Of a DNA stretch of 64,000 bases, positions 52,180 to 60,022 are shown piece by piece (within the stretch, counting starts at the first letter, position 1; every line of letters starts with the position of its first letter). A program made the translations under genes and the position numbers. This stretch comes from JADKAV01 sp963732355 (GTDB lineage: Bacteria > Actinomycetota > Actinomycetes > S36-B12 > UBA10799). The stretch lies in contig CAVSZD010000011.1 of assembly GCA_963732355.1 (NCBI GenBank), positions 62,001-126,000 of the forward strand, in the 5' to 3' direction. Under the pieces are notes generated by a model. That model was not told the origin of the DNA and did not search any database. It saw only the letters and a list, made by a program, of their open reading frames with translations.

Positions 52180-53826
52180 TTACATCCGCTCCGGCGCGCT
52201 GACCCCGCACAGGTCCAGCCCGTTGGCGACCACTTGGCGGGCAGCCGCGCACAGCCACAGCCGCGCGATGTGCAGCGGCTCGAGTTGCTCGTCGGCACGC
52301 GGCAGGACCCGGCAGGAGTCGTAGAACTTGTGGTAGGCGGTGGCCACTTCTTCCAGGTAGCGCGACACCCTGTGCGGTTCGCGCAACTCAGCGGCCGTTG
52401 CGATGACACGCGGAAACTCCGCAAGGGCACCCAGCAGTGCCGACTCCTTCTCGTGCACCAGCAGCCCTGGATCGAATTCGGCTGAACGCCAGTCGATTCC
52501 CAGGTCGGCGGCATTGCGCAACACCGAGGAGATCCGGGCGTGGGCGTATTGCACGTAATAGACCGGGTTCTCATTGGTGCGCTGGACAAGCAGGTCGAGG
52601 TCCATCGTCAGCGGCGAGTCAGCCGGGTAGCGAATCAGGGTGTACCGGGCAGCATCGACGCCGACCTCGTCCACGAGGTCCTCGAGGGTCACCATGGCGC
52701 CCGCCCGCTTGGACAACCGCACCTCCTGGCCACCTTTGAACATCTTCACCAGCTGGCCGATAAGGATCTCGATGTTGTAATCGGGGTTGTCGCCTGCGCA
52801 CGCTGCCACGGCCCGGAGCCGATTCACATAGCCGTGGTGGTCGGCGCCCAACAGGTAGACACAGATGTCGAAACCACGGTCGCGCTTGTCGACGTAGTAC
52901 GCGGTGTCGGAGGCGAAGTAGGTCAGCTCGCCGTCGGCTTTGATCAGCACCCGGTCCTTGTCGTCGTCGAAGTCGGAGGTGCGCAGCCACACGGCCCCAT
53001 CGAGTTCAAACACGTGGCCCTGCCCGCGCAGTTTGGCCATGCCGCGATCCACCGCGCCGGACTCATGCAGAGAGCGTTCGGAGTACCAGACGTCGAAGTG
53101 GGTACGGAAATGGTCGAGAGTGTCCTTCTGCTGCTGCAATTGCAGCGCGTACCCGGCTTCCCGGAAGGCGACCCACCGGCGGTCATCCGGCAGTTCCAGG
53201 ATCGCGGGATCGTTGTCGACGATCTGGCGCGCAAGGACGTGGATGTAGTCCCCCTGATATCCGCCCTCGGGGACTTCACGACCCAGGGCAGAGGCCTCCA
53301 GGGACATACCGAACTTGTCCATCTGCACGCCGCGGTCGTTGACGTAGAACTCGCGGGTGACCTGCGCGCCTGCGGCGGCCAGCACCCGCGCCATGGCATC
53401 ACCCACCGCCGCCCACCGCGTGTGTCCCAAGTGCAGTGGCCCCGTCGGGTTCGCGGATATGAACTCAAGGTTGATGTTGGTACCCACCAGCGCCTCGATG
53501 TATCCGTAGGTGCTGCCCTGCTCAACGATCGACGCGGCGATCTGACCCGCGGAGTCGGCGGCCAGCGTGATGTTGATGAAGCCCGGTCCGGCGATCTCGA
53601 GGGCGGCGATGCTGGGGTTGGCTTCGAGCAGTGCCACGATCTTGGCGGCGAGGTCCCGCGGTGGCACACCAGCGCCTTTGGCCGCCACGAGTGCGACGTT
53701 CGTCGCGTAGTCCCCGTGCTCGCGGTTCTTCGGACGCTCCACCTTGACCGGCGGGGTCTGCCCGGACAACTCCGGGACATCGGCGAGGACGGCACTGATG
53801 GCGGCGGCGAGCGCGTCGGGGGTCAT
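52180..53826 (-). CDS. argS: Arginyl-tRNA synthetase
   Basis: The protein has 548 residues. It has an N-terminal Arg_S_N domain, the class I signature HLGH (variant HIGH) in PTGPLHLGHTR, LGADHHGY, and VRLSKRAG as the KMSKS equivalent. A C-terminal helical anticodon-binding DALR domain ends APERM. It charges tRNA-Arg; a tRNA-Arg(CCG) gene follows 650 bases away. Confidence 0.96.
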   Translation of the reverse strand: MTPDALAAAISAVLADVPELSGQTPPVKVERPKNREHGDYATNVALVAAKGAGVPPRDLAAKIVALLEANPSIAALEIAGPGFINITLAADSAGQIAASIVEQGSTYGYIEALVGTNINLEFISANPTGPLHLGHTRWAAVGDAMARVLAAAGAQVTREFYVNDRGVQMDKFGMSLEASALGREVPEGGYQGDYIHVLARQIVDNDPAILELPDDRRWVAFREAGYALQLQQQKDTLDHFRTHFDVWYSERSLHESGAVDRGMAKLRGQGHVFELDGAVWLRTSDFDDDKDRVLIKADGELTYFASDTAYYVDKRDRGFDICVYLLGADHHGYVNRLRAVAACAGDNPDYNIEILIGQLVKMFKGGQEVRLSKRAGAMVTLEDLVDEVGVDAARYTLIRYPADSPLTMDLDLLVQRTNENPVYYVQYAHARISSVLRNAADLGIDWRSAEFDPGLLVHEKESALLGALAEFPRVIATAAELREPHRVSRYLEEVATAYHKFYDSCRVLPRADEQLEPLHIARLWLCAAARQVVANGLDLCGVSAPERM

Positions 53827-53835
53827 GTTCCCAGG

Positions 53836-54399
53836 TTACGGGCTGGGGCGCGGCGTATCCCCGGGCGCAGCCTTACGCACGGCCACAGTCACCCGCAACG
53901 GGTTGCTGCCGACGTACGCCTGGCCCTCCGGCGGGGGGTCGTCACCCAGTACGGCGATACTCACAAGATTCGGTGACGTGGGTCGGCGCGCTTCGTGGAA
54001 CACGTCCTCACCCTTGTCACCTGCGCGCACCTGCGCGTAGCCCGTAGTGCGCAATGCACGCACGAGCAGGCTCGCATCCTGGTTGACGTAACCCCGGACG
54101 TCCTCGGGCGATTCGCCGGGAAACAGTGGTTCTGCGTAGATCCACATGTAGCGGGTGCCACCGTCGGCACTCTGGCACCACGGACCGGCGTAGTAATTGG
54201 CTGCGGGCTCATCGAGCACGGGTGGGTACTGGCGGCGTTGTTTGCCCGTGCAGACCTGCCATTGTTGCCCCGACACCGCGATGGGGTCGCTGGGCTCACC
54301 GGCCACCACCGGACCTGGCAGTTCGGTCGGGTGCGGGGTCGGCTGCAATTGCTGGCAGCCGGCAAGCAAGCCGACACACACGATCAAGGGCCAACGCAC
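53836..54399 (-). CDS. Predicted lipoprotein, unknown function
   Basis: The protein has about 187 residues from GTG 54399. A short basic start and hydrophobic core lead to lipobox LLAGC. The mature protein has CTGK and PWCQS Cys residues and an NYYAGPWC core. The frame is open further upstream, but that would run through the tRNA-Arg gene, so it is rejected. The C-terminal segment (LRVTVAVRKA) is beta-rich. It lies 9 bases upstream of argS. Confidence 0.7.
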   Translation of the reverse strand: MRWPLIVCVGLLAGCQQLQPTPHPTELPGPVVAGEPSDPIAVSGQQWQVCTGKQRRQYPPVLDEPAANYYAGPWCQSADGGTRYMWIYAEPLFPGESPEDVRGYVNQDASLLVRALRTTGYAQVRAGDKGEDVFHEARRPTSPNLVSIAVLGDDPPPEGQAYVGSNPLRVTVAVRKAAPGDTPRPSP

Positions 54400-54470
54400 A
54401 TAACGACGGTACTGCCCGATCCGCTCGACGTCGGTCAGTACCGGCGTTGCTAGTCTGGGAGAACCCTGCG

Positions 54471-54542
54471 GCCCCCGTAGCTCAGGGGATAGAGCAGTGG
54501 CCTCCGGAGCCATGCGCAGGCGTTCGAATCGCCTCGGGGGCA
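54471..54542 (+). tRNA. tRNA-Arg (anticodon CCG)
   Basis: The cloverleaf is complete: acceptor GCCCCCG / CGGGGGC, D-stem GCTC / GAGC, anticodon stem GTGGC / GCCAT with loop CTCCGGA (anticodon CCG at 54504-54506), T-stem AGGCG / CGCCT with TTCGAAT loop, discriminator A542. CCA is not encoded. A TAGTCT -10-like element lies about 15 bases upstream. Confidence 0.96.
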
Positions 54543-54568
54543 CAAACCTTCGCCCTCTCCTGCGCTAC

Positions 54569-55507
54569 TCACGCCGGTGTTGCGACACCGATCCGCTCGC
54601 GTCCGCGGGTCCAGTGATACCCGTCGCGGGCATTGAAGTACATACGCGGCCCGACAGGGGTGTCACGCACGTCCAACGCGTAGACGTGCGTGGCCATCCA
54701 TCCCGAGCCCCGGGGGGCCAGAGCCGGCCGGTCGGCAAGCACCTGCCATTCCAGGCCGTCAGCAGAGCCCAGCACCCAGATCTGTGAGCCCGAGTGGGTG
54801 CCGTCCCAGGTGATCGCGTTCTGGAACCCGACCCAACCGTCGCTGCAGGCCAGCACTTTGATCGCCCCGGCGCACAAGGATGCCGGTCCGTCGCCAGGGC
54901 CGAGCAAGGGCTTGTTCATGGGGGTGAACGGCCCGTCAGGGCCAGGACCTTCGGCAACGCCGATGTAGGTCGGCTCCGGGAAGCCGCAGTCGGTCAACTG
55001 TGTGAGACCCGCCGAGTAGTAGAGCCGCCAACCACCGTCGGGCTGGGCGACCAGGCACGGGTTGGACACAGCCTGGCTGCGTCCGGTTCGATGCCACTGC
55101 AAGCTCGGGCGTAGCAGGGTCGAAGGCTGGCTCCACTGCTGCAGGTCATCACTGCGCCGGGACTCGATCCACGAGTGCCAGGGCAGGCCGATGGGAAGAA
55201 ACAGTCGCGTCTTCTCGTAACTGAGCCGGAAATCCGCAGAGTCCAATGCCACGATGTGCGGTCTCAGCGCGTTTCGGGTGACTGTCGCCGAGGAGCGCCA
55301 ATCGATGCCGTCGTCACTGCGGTAAGCATGCAGGCCGAGAAGTGAATGTGCCCACATTCGCCATTCGCCTCCAGGCGTCTGGTCCGGCGGCAGAAACGAC
55401 GGGTCGGCGATCACTGGCGACGGGAAGGGCGCATTGATCAGAGGTTCGGGACGGACCATCCAGGTCAGACCGGCGATCTGGGCCGCGGTCATCTCGGAAA
55501 GGCGCAT
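54569..55507 (-). CDS. Beta-propeller glycosidase-like protein (GH43/GH32 fold type)
   Basis: The protein has about 312 residues from ATG 55507; the frame opens further upstream at 55579. Repeated blades with W/Y-rich strands (RMWAHSLLGLHAYRSDDGIDW, GGWRLYYSAG, IWVLGSADGLEWQVL) match five-bladed propeller hydrolases. Acidic candidates include the first-blade Asp in VIADPSFLP. No signal peptide is seen. The substrate is not known, and it could be a non-catalytic sugar-binding relative. Confidence 0.7.
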   Translation of the reverse strand: MRLSEMTAAQIAGLTWMVRPEPLINAPFPSPVIADPSFLPPDQTPGGEWRMWAHSLLGLHAYRSDDGIDWRSSATVTRNALRPHIVALDSADFRLSYEKTRLFLPIGLPWHSWIESRRSDDLQQWSQPSTLLRPSLQWHRTGRSQAVSNPCLVAQPDGGWRLYYSAGLTQLTDCGFPEPTYIGVAEGPGPDGPFTPMNKPLLGPGDGPASLCAGAIKVLACSDGWVGFQNAITWDGTHSGSQIWVLGSADGLEWQVLADRPALAPRGSGWMATHVYALDVRDTPVGPRMYFNARDGYHWTRGRERIGVATPA

Positions 55508-55514
55508 CGGGGTT

Positions 55515-55973
55515 CTACTTGACCTTCTTAGGGCTTCGGTGGTTCTCCTCAGCCGCTCGGCGCACCTCGCGCTCCTCATCGGCCACGAGCCTGCGTACTA
55601 CGCCACTGGGTGCAGCGCGGTTCTCAGCGACTCGCAGTCGCACCACCGTGGTCTTGTCCTTGGCCAGTCGGCGCAGAGCCGCAGACGGTGCCTGGGGGTT
55701 GATCGCCACGGCTGTTCGCACGGCCTTAATCTCGTCATGGGCCAAGGTTTCCAACACCCTGGCCGGAGTGTGCGGGTTCAGGGCAACCTCGGTCCTGACC
55801 TCCCACCGCTTGTCATCGGCCATCTTCTGCAATGCCTTGGAGGGGGTTCGCGGGTTGCTGGCGACGTCGGCACGCACCGACCAGCTCTTGTGGCTGGCGA
55901 GCTTGGAAAGGGTCTTTCCTGGAGTGCGCGGATCGCGCGCCAGGGCGATCTTGTCGCCTGTCGCATCAGCCAT
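55515..55973 (-). CDS. LRV (leucine-rich variant) repeat protein
   Basis: The protein has 152 residues made of about six helical repeats of 24-25 residues, each like VRADVASNPRTPSKALQKMA with NP-x-TP turns. Such LRV or HEAT-like superhelices mediate protein or nucleic acid binding. The known LRV protein has an N-terminal Fe-S cluster, which is absent here. It is separated from the propeller gene by a few bases, so it is probably co-transcribed. Confidence 0.82.
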   Translation of the reverse strand: MADATGDKIALARDPRTPGKTLSKLASHKSWSVRADVASNPRTPSKALQKMADDKRWEVRTEVALNPHTPARVLETLAHDEIKAVRTAVAINPQAPSAALRRLAKDKTTVVRLRVAENRAAPSGVVRRLVADEEREVRRAAEENHRSPKKVK

Positions 55974-56098
55974 CGCCCGAACACCCCTTCAAGTGAAAGA
56001 CACTTCACCCGAATGTACGCGAATGCACCCGCCGCATGGCGGACGTGCACCCCTAGTTCACCTGCAGTTTTGTTTCGCCAACATCTAGGCTCAGACTC

Positions 56099-56854
56099 AT
56101 GCTTGGCTGGTATTCCCGCGAAATCCTGGAACCCGGGCGCCAACCGATGCTGTTCGCCCTAGTGGCTTTCCTGGTCACGTTCCTTGTCACGCGGATGATC
56201 ACGCGCATGATCCGGGCTGGGCGCGGGCCCTTCGGAAACGTTTCGGCCGGCGACACGCACATCCACCACGTCGTACCCGGGCTGATCATTCTGCTGTTCG
56301 GAGGCGTCCTGGCACTCGGCTCGGGCTCGGACGGCATCTGGCGTCAGGTCGCCGGGCTGATGTTCGGGATCGGTGCCGCGCTGGTCCTCGACGAGTTCGC
56401 GATGGTCCTGCATATGGACGACGTCTACTGGAGCGAAGAGGGCCGACTGTCTGCTGACGCGATCGTCCTGGCGGCGGTGGTGATGTTCTGCGCTCTGCTG
56501 ATCATCGCTCCGAACCAGCCCGCTTCTGATGACGTGGTCGGGTTCTGGGCCAGCTTTGCCTCTGGGCTGATCTTCGTGGCCGGCTGGATGTTACCTGTGG
56601 CCGTGACAATCCTGAAGGGCAAACTCTGGATGGCGGCCCTGGCCCTGCTGCTCATCCCCTTTGCCTGGGTCGGCATGTCGCGGTTGGCCAGGGCCAACTC
56701 CCCCTGGGCCCATCTGCGCTACAAGGAATCGCCGAAGAAGTTGGCCGCCGCCCAGAAGCGCGACCAACGCTGGCAACGGCGCCAAAAGCCGGTCAAGGAC
56801 TGGATCCAGACCCACCTCTTCGGCCTTTCCCGGGGCACCGAAGGTGAGCCGTGA
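56099..56854 (+). CDS. Multi-pass membrane protein with HIHH motif
   Basis: The protein has 251 residues and about six hydrophobic helices. A conserved-looking HIHHVVPG loop (about residue 54) and DDVYWSEEGRLSADA (about 106) suggest a metal or substrate site between helices. The C-terminus is basic. The family is actinobacterial with unknown function. It precedes a PlsC acyltransferase on the same strand by 15 bases, which may indicate lipid metabolism. Confidence 0.75.
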   Translation: MLGWYSREILEPGRQPMLFALVAFLVTFLVTRMITRMIRAGRGPFGNVSAGDTHIHHVVPGLIILLFGGVLALGSGSDGIWRQVAGLMFGIGAALVLDEFAMVLHMDDVYWSEEGRLSADAIVLAAVVMFCALLIIAPNQPASDDVVGFWASFASGLIFVAGWMLPVAVTILKGKLWMAALALLLIPFAWVGMSRLARANSPWAHLRYKESPKKLAAAQKRDQRWQRRQKPVKDWIQTHLFGLSRGTEGEP

Positions 56855-56869
56855 ACTAGCGTTGGGCTC

Positions 56870-57616
56870 GTGCTGGATATCACCTACCCGCCGATCGTCC
56901 TCGCGGCGTACACCTCGTTCCGGGCCTTCAACATCCACTTCCGCCTGACCGGCGGTGAGCACATCCCGCGCTCCGGTGGGGTGGTGCTGGCCAGCAACCA
57001 CGTGTCGTACCTCGACTTCATCTTCTGCGGATACGCCGCACGTCCCTCGAAGCGCCTCGTGCGGTTCATGGCCAAGAAGTCCACGTTCGACAACCCGGTG
57101 TCCGGTCCGCTCATGAAGTCCATGCACCACATACCAGTGGACCGGGCATCGGGTGCCGGATCCCTCGAGCAGGCGACGCAGTGGCTACGCAAGGGCGAGG
57201 TGGTCGGCGTCTTCCCGGAGGCGACGATCAGCCAGTCGTTCGAGGTGAAGGATTTCAAGACCGGCGCGGTGCGCATGGCCGCCGAGGCACGCGTACCTAT
57301 CGTGCCAATGATCACTTTCGGTGGTCAGCGCCTGTGGACCAAAGGCCACAAGCGCGAAATGACTCGCGGGACTGTGATTTCTCTGATGGTTGGTGAGCCC
57401 ATCACCGTCACCGAACAGGACGACCCTGTGGAGGCAACGGCCGCGCTGCGCGCCGCAATGCAAGGCCTGTACGAGCAGACGATCGAGAACTACGAGCCCA
57501 AACCCGAACCTGGCCAATGGTGGTGGCCGGCGCGTTTCGGGGGCGGCGCACCCACCCTGACTGCCATGCGCGAGAAGGAAGCGGCTGACCGCGCCAAGCG
57601 CGAGGGTGAGTCCTGA
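56870..57616 (+). CDS. Lysophospholipid/1-acylglycerol-3-phosphate acyltransferase (PlsC family)
   Basis: The protein has 248 residues from GTG 56870. The HX4D active site is NHVSYLD, with FPEATIS the phosphate-binding box and VPIVPMITFGG the third motif. It transfers acyl groups to lysophosphatidate or another glycerolipid; the acceptor is not resolved. The basic C-terminal 40 residues are extra. It follows the membrane protein gene closely. Confidence 0.88.
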   Translation: MLDITYPPIVLAAYTSFRAFNIHFRLTGGEHIPRSGGVVLASNHVSYLDFIFCGYAARPSKRLVRFMAKKSTFDNPVSGPLMKSMHHIPVDRASGAGSLEQATQWLRKGEVVGVFPEATISQSFEVKDFKTGAVRMAAEARVPIVPMITFGGQRLWTKGHKREMTRGTVISLMVGEPITVTEQDDPVEATAALRAAMQGLYEQTIENYEPKPEPGQWWWPARFGGGAPTLTAMREKEAADRAKREGES

Positions 57617-57620
57617 CCTC

Positions 57621-57992
57621 TTAGGACTGCCCCTTCGGCTTGAGTAGTGCCTGAGCCTCATCCACGCTGATCAGCCCTGCGGCCAGGTCCTTCACGACCG
57701 CGTCGGTGTCCACCACGGGCTCGTCGAGTCCGAGCCGGCCGAGCAGCTCGTTGAACCGCTGGCGCGCGGTCGGGTAGGAGACCTCCAAGTGGGCCTGCAC
57801 GTCGCGCATGTTGCCGCGCGAGCGCAGGAACACCTCGAGCAGTTCCTGGTCCTCCCCGCTCAACTGACAGAAGCCGCATTGCGCGAAGGTGCCTGAGATC
57901 TCCGTGTGGCAGGACGGACAACTCAAACGCGTCGTGAGCAACTGGTCCCGGCACACCGGGCAGGTCGAAGGCGGCGCCGGAAGATCAGTCAT
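57621..57992 (-). CDS. DUF2089-type zinc-ribbon HTH protein
   Basis: The protein has 123 residues. The N-terminal CPVC...CPSC zinc ribbon (about residues 11-31) is followed by a helix-turn-helix (LEVFLRSRGNMRDVQAHLEVSYPTARQRFNELL), and the last 30 residues form a short SHOCT-like helical end. It is a likely transcriptional regulator of its own operon. Its start overlaps the stop of the DUF4097-like gene (4 bases). Confidence 0.85.
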   Translation of the reverse strand: MTDLPAPPSTCPVCRDQLLTTRLSCPSCHTEISGTFAQCGFCQLSGEDQELLEVFLRSRGNMRDVQAHLEVSYPTARQRFNELLGRLGLDEPVVDTDAVVKDLAAGLISVDEAQALLKPKGQS

Positions 57993-58747
57993 GCGACCGT
58001 CACCTGTGCCGAGCCCATTCGTGAACTGACCGTCAAGGATCCGTTGCCGTGGCCCACCGTGACACCGGGCGTCGAGCCGTCCTGCGGTGCCTTGAGGTTG
58101 CCCATGTGCGACTTCACGACTGCTTGCCCGATCGAGGTGTCAGCCGTGACGACGACATCGGAATCGGGACGCACCGTGACGCTGACCGAACCCATGTCGG
58201 CGCGTACGCGGGACTGCCCTGTGAACGTCCAATCGACCTTGCCACTACCGCTGGAGACATCCAGAAGCAGCGGTCCGGACCCGGACAGGGTCGCTGAGCC
58301 CGCCTCGACCCCAACGGACGCACCGGCTCGGATTCCGTTGACGTCCAGCGGGCCTCCGACGAGCAGGATCTGGACCGGAAGATCCGGGTTGACCCGCACA
58401 TCCAACGTGGCACCGACCCGATTGACCATTTGCCCGACCCAGTTCATGAACGCCGAACGCGGAGGATCGACCGTGTAGTCACCGCCGTTGTCCGTGGTGA
58501 TCACCAAGGCGTCCCCGTCGCGGGTCACACTGTGCGGGCCCTCCGCCACAGCCTCGGCCATGGCCGGGTCGCCGGTCACCCTGAGCCGCACGGCTCCGGC
58601 CTTGATGACAATACGGGCCACGGGGGTGTCGTTGACCATGACCTCGCCGGCGGGCCGCTGTAGTTCCTGGATCTTGGTCGACGCCTCGTCTGCTGTGATC
58701 TTTCCGGTGGCTACATCTTCCAGAACTGCTCTCAATTCATCGCTCAT
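57989..58747 (-). CDS. DUF4097-like beta-repeat protein with N-terminal SHOCT-type helix
   Basis: The protein has 252 residues. The first 30 residues are a helical segment (RAVLEDVATGKITADEASTKIQEL) also seen at the end of DUF2089 proteins. The rest is a right-handed beta-repeat region (GSATLSGSGPLLLDVSSGSGKVDWTF...), as in YvlB/LiaG-like proteins. No signal peptide is present. It is paired with the downstream zinc-ribbon regulator, and such pairs respond to envelope stress in firmicutes, so the same role is only suggested here. Confidence 0.78.
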   Translation of the reverse strand: MSDELRAVLEDVATGKITADEASTKIQELQRPAGEVMVNDTPVARIVIKAGAVRLRVTGDPAMAEAVAEGPHSVTRDGDALVITTDNGGDYTVDPPRSAFMNWVGQMVNRVGATLDVRVNPDLPVQILLVGGPLDVNGIRAGASVGVEAGSATLSGSGPLLLDVSSGSGKVDWTFTGQSRVRADMGSVSVTVRPDSDVVVTADTSIGQAVVKSHMGNLKAPQDGSTPGVTVGHGNGSLTVSSRMGSAQVTVA

Positions 58748-58783
58748 GAGTCAAAGTGTAAACTGAACCTTCACTTTTGGGAA

Positions 58784-59137
58784 CTAGCCGACGCCCAGTT
58801 CGTGCAGTTTGTCGTCATCGATACCGAAATGATGCGCGATCTCGTGAACGACTGTGATGTGCACTTCCTTGACGACCTCGGCCTGCGACTGGCACATCCG
58901 CAGAATGGGCCGGCGGAAGATCCGGATCCGGTCGGGCATCGCCGCCACGTACCAGGAATCGCGTTGCGTCAGCGGGATGCCTTCGTAGAGCCCCAGCAAG
59001 CCCGGGTCATCGGCTGGCGCCTCGTCCTCGATGACGATGACGACGTTGTCGATCATCGACGCAAGTTCATCAGGAATCACATCCACGGCAGCTGCGACAA
59101 GTTGCTCGAAACGCTCGGGCGAGACGTCGATCACCAC
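58784..59137 (-). CDS. Minimal zincin metallopeptidase family protein
   Basis: The protein has 117 residues. The metal site is HEIAHHFGID (H98, E99, H102, with D107/D108 as third ligand), the minimal metallopeptidase fold known as DUF1025/MPN-like small zincins. It begins with a variable N-terminal helix and no signal sequence, so it is cytoplasmic. The target is unknown. Confidence 0.88.
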   Translation of the reverse strand: MVIDVSPERFEQLVAAAVDVIPDELASMIDNVVIVIEDEAPADDPGLLGLYEGIPLTQRDSWYVAAMPDRIRIFRRPILRMCQSQAEVVKEVHITVVHEIAHHFGIDDDKLHELGVG

Positions 59138-59153
59138 GCCATCGTCGCACGGC

Positions 59154-59513
59154 CTACGGTGCTGCGCCGCCGAAGTCGGCAGCGATCGCGGCGAACTCGG
59201 CGGCGTCCGGAGTCCAGCGCAGTTGACGCAAGGGCACCCTTGCGCCGACCACTGGAACCCCCTCCGCGATCAGCCGCTCACCGGCTGAGGCTGCCACAGG
59301 TTCAGCCAGCGTCCCGGCCGCCTGGACCACGCGCCACCATGGCGCCCCGGACCCGAAGTGACTCAAGGTGGCTGCGGCCTGCCGGGCGGTGCAAGGGATC
59401 CCCAGTTCGGCGACGATCAAGGCCACGTCCCCGTAGGCGACCAGTCGTCCGGGCGGAATGTGGCGGACGACTTCCAGGACCGCCTCGTCACGCTCGCCGG
59501 GGACGTCGCTCAT
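59154..59513 (-). CDS. Alkyltransferase-like (ATL/MGMT family) protein
   Basis: The protein has 119 residues. It is the C-terminal part of O6-methylguanine-DNA methyltransferase, with the helix-turn-helix and Arg finger (CTARQAAATL, R44). The catalytic Cys of PCHRV is W59, and the His is W60 (PWWRVV), so it cannot accept an alkyl group. ATL proteins bind alkylated bases and hand them to nucleotide excision repair. It overlaps the VanZ-like gene by 4 bases. Confidence 0.88.
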   Translation of the reverse strand: MSDVPGERDEAVLEVVRHIPPGRLVAYGDVALIVAELGIPCTARQAAATLSHFGSGAPWWRVVQAAGTLAEPVAASAGERLIAEGVPVVGARVPLRQLRWTPDAAEFAAIAADFGGAAP

Positions 59514-60022
59514 CGGCGGGTCCGCTCAGCCCGGCTGCCCAGAACGGCGATCCCGAACCCGACGAGAGCCCCGAGGATCAGCCCCCACATGTTGTCCACG
59601 AGGTCCTGGAACTGACAGCGACGTCCCAGCACCGGCAGCAGGCGCTGAAGCCCTTCGACCACGAAGGGGACCGCGAACGCTGCGAGCAGCACCCAGGCCC
59701 GGCGTACTGCTGCAGCCCCGGCGAACAGACCCAGCGGGACGAACAGCCACGTGTTGAGCATCCGGTCGGAGCGCACGAGCAGCCCCCGCCCGAGGGGAGA
59801 ATCGACGTCCCGCAGACAGGCTCCGGACAGGCCCAGCGGCGCCGGACTCAAGGTCGCAGCAGCGATGAGGCTCAGACTGAAGCCGAGGCCGAGCACGAGA
59901 GGCACCCCGAGCCCTGTCAGCGCGGCGATCCGGCGTGCGAACACCGCGGTGATGAGCACACCCGCCAAGCCGATGAGCGGGAACAGCGGAACGGAGTCCA
60001 GCCATACCTGCACGTTGGTCAC
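59510..60022 (-). CDS. VanZ-like membrane protein
   Basis: The protein has 170 residues and about five membrane helices. The conserved E...Q...R...D...N pattern is in FVVEGLQRLLP...RRCQFQDLVDNMWG, typical of the VanZ-like family. Its function is unknown outside teicoplanin resistance. GTG 60022 overlaps the gatB stop (GTGA), so it is coupled to gatB. Confidence 0.82.
   Translation of the reverse strand: MTNVQVWLDSVPLFPLIGLAGVLITAVFARRIAALTGLGVPLVLGLGFSLSLIAAATLSPAPLGLSGACLRDVDSPLGRGLLVRSDRMLNTWLFVPLGLFAGAAAVRRAWVLLAAFAVPFVVEGLQRLLPVLGRRCQFQDLVDNMWGLILGALVGFGIAVLGSRAERTRR

Noticed and set aside
54400..54543. N-terminal extension of the lipoprotein gene
   Set aside because: It would pass through the tRNA-Arg gene, and a lipobox start at GTG 54399 is sufficient.
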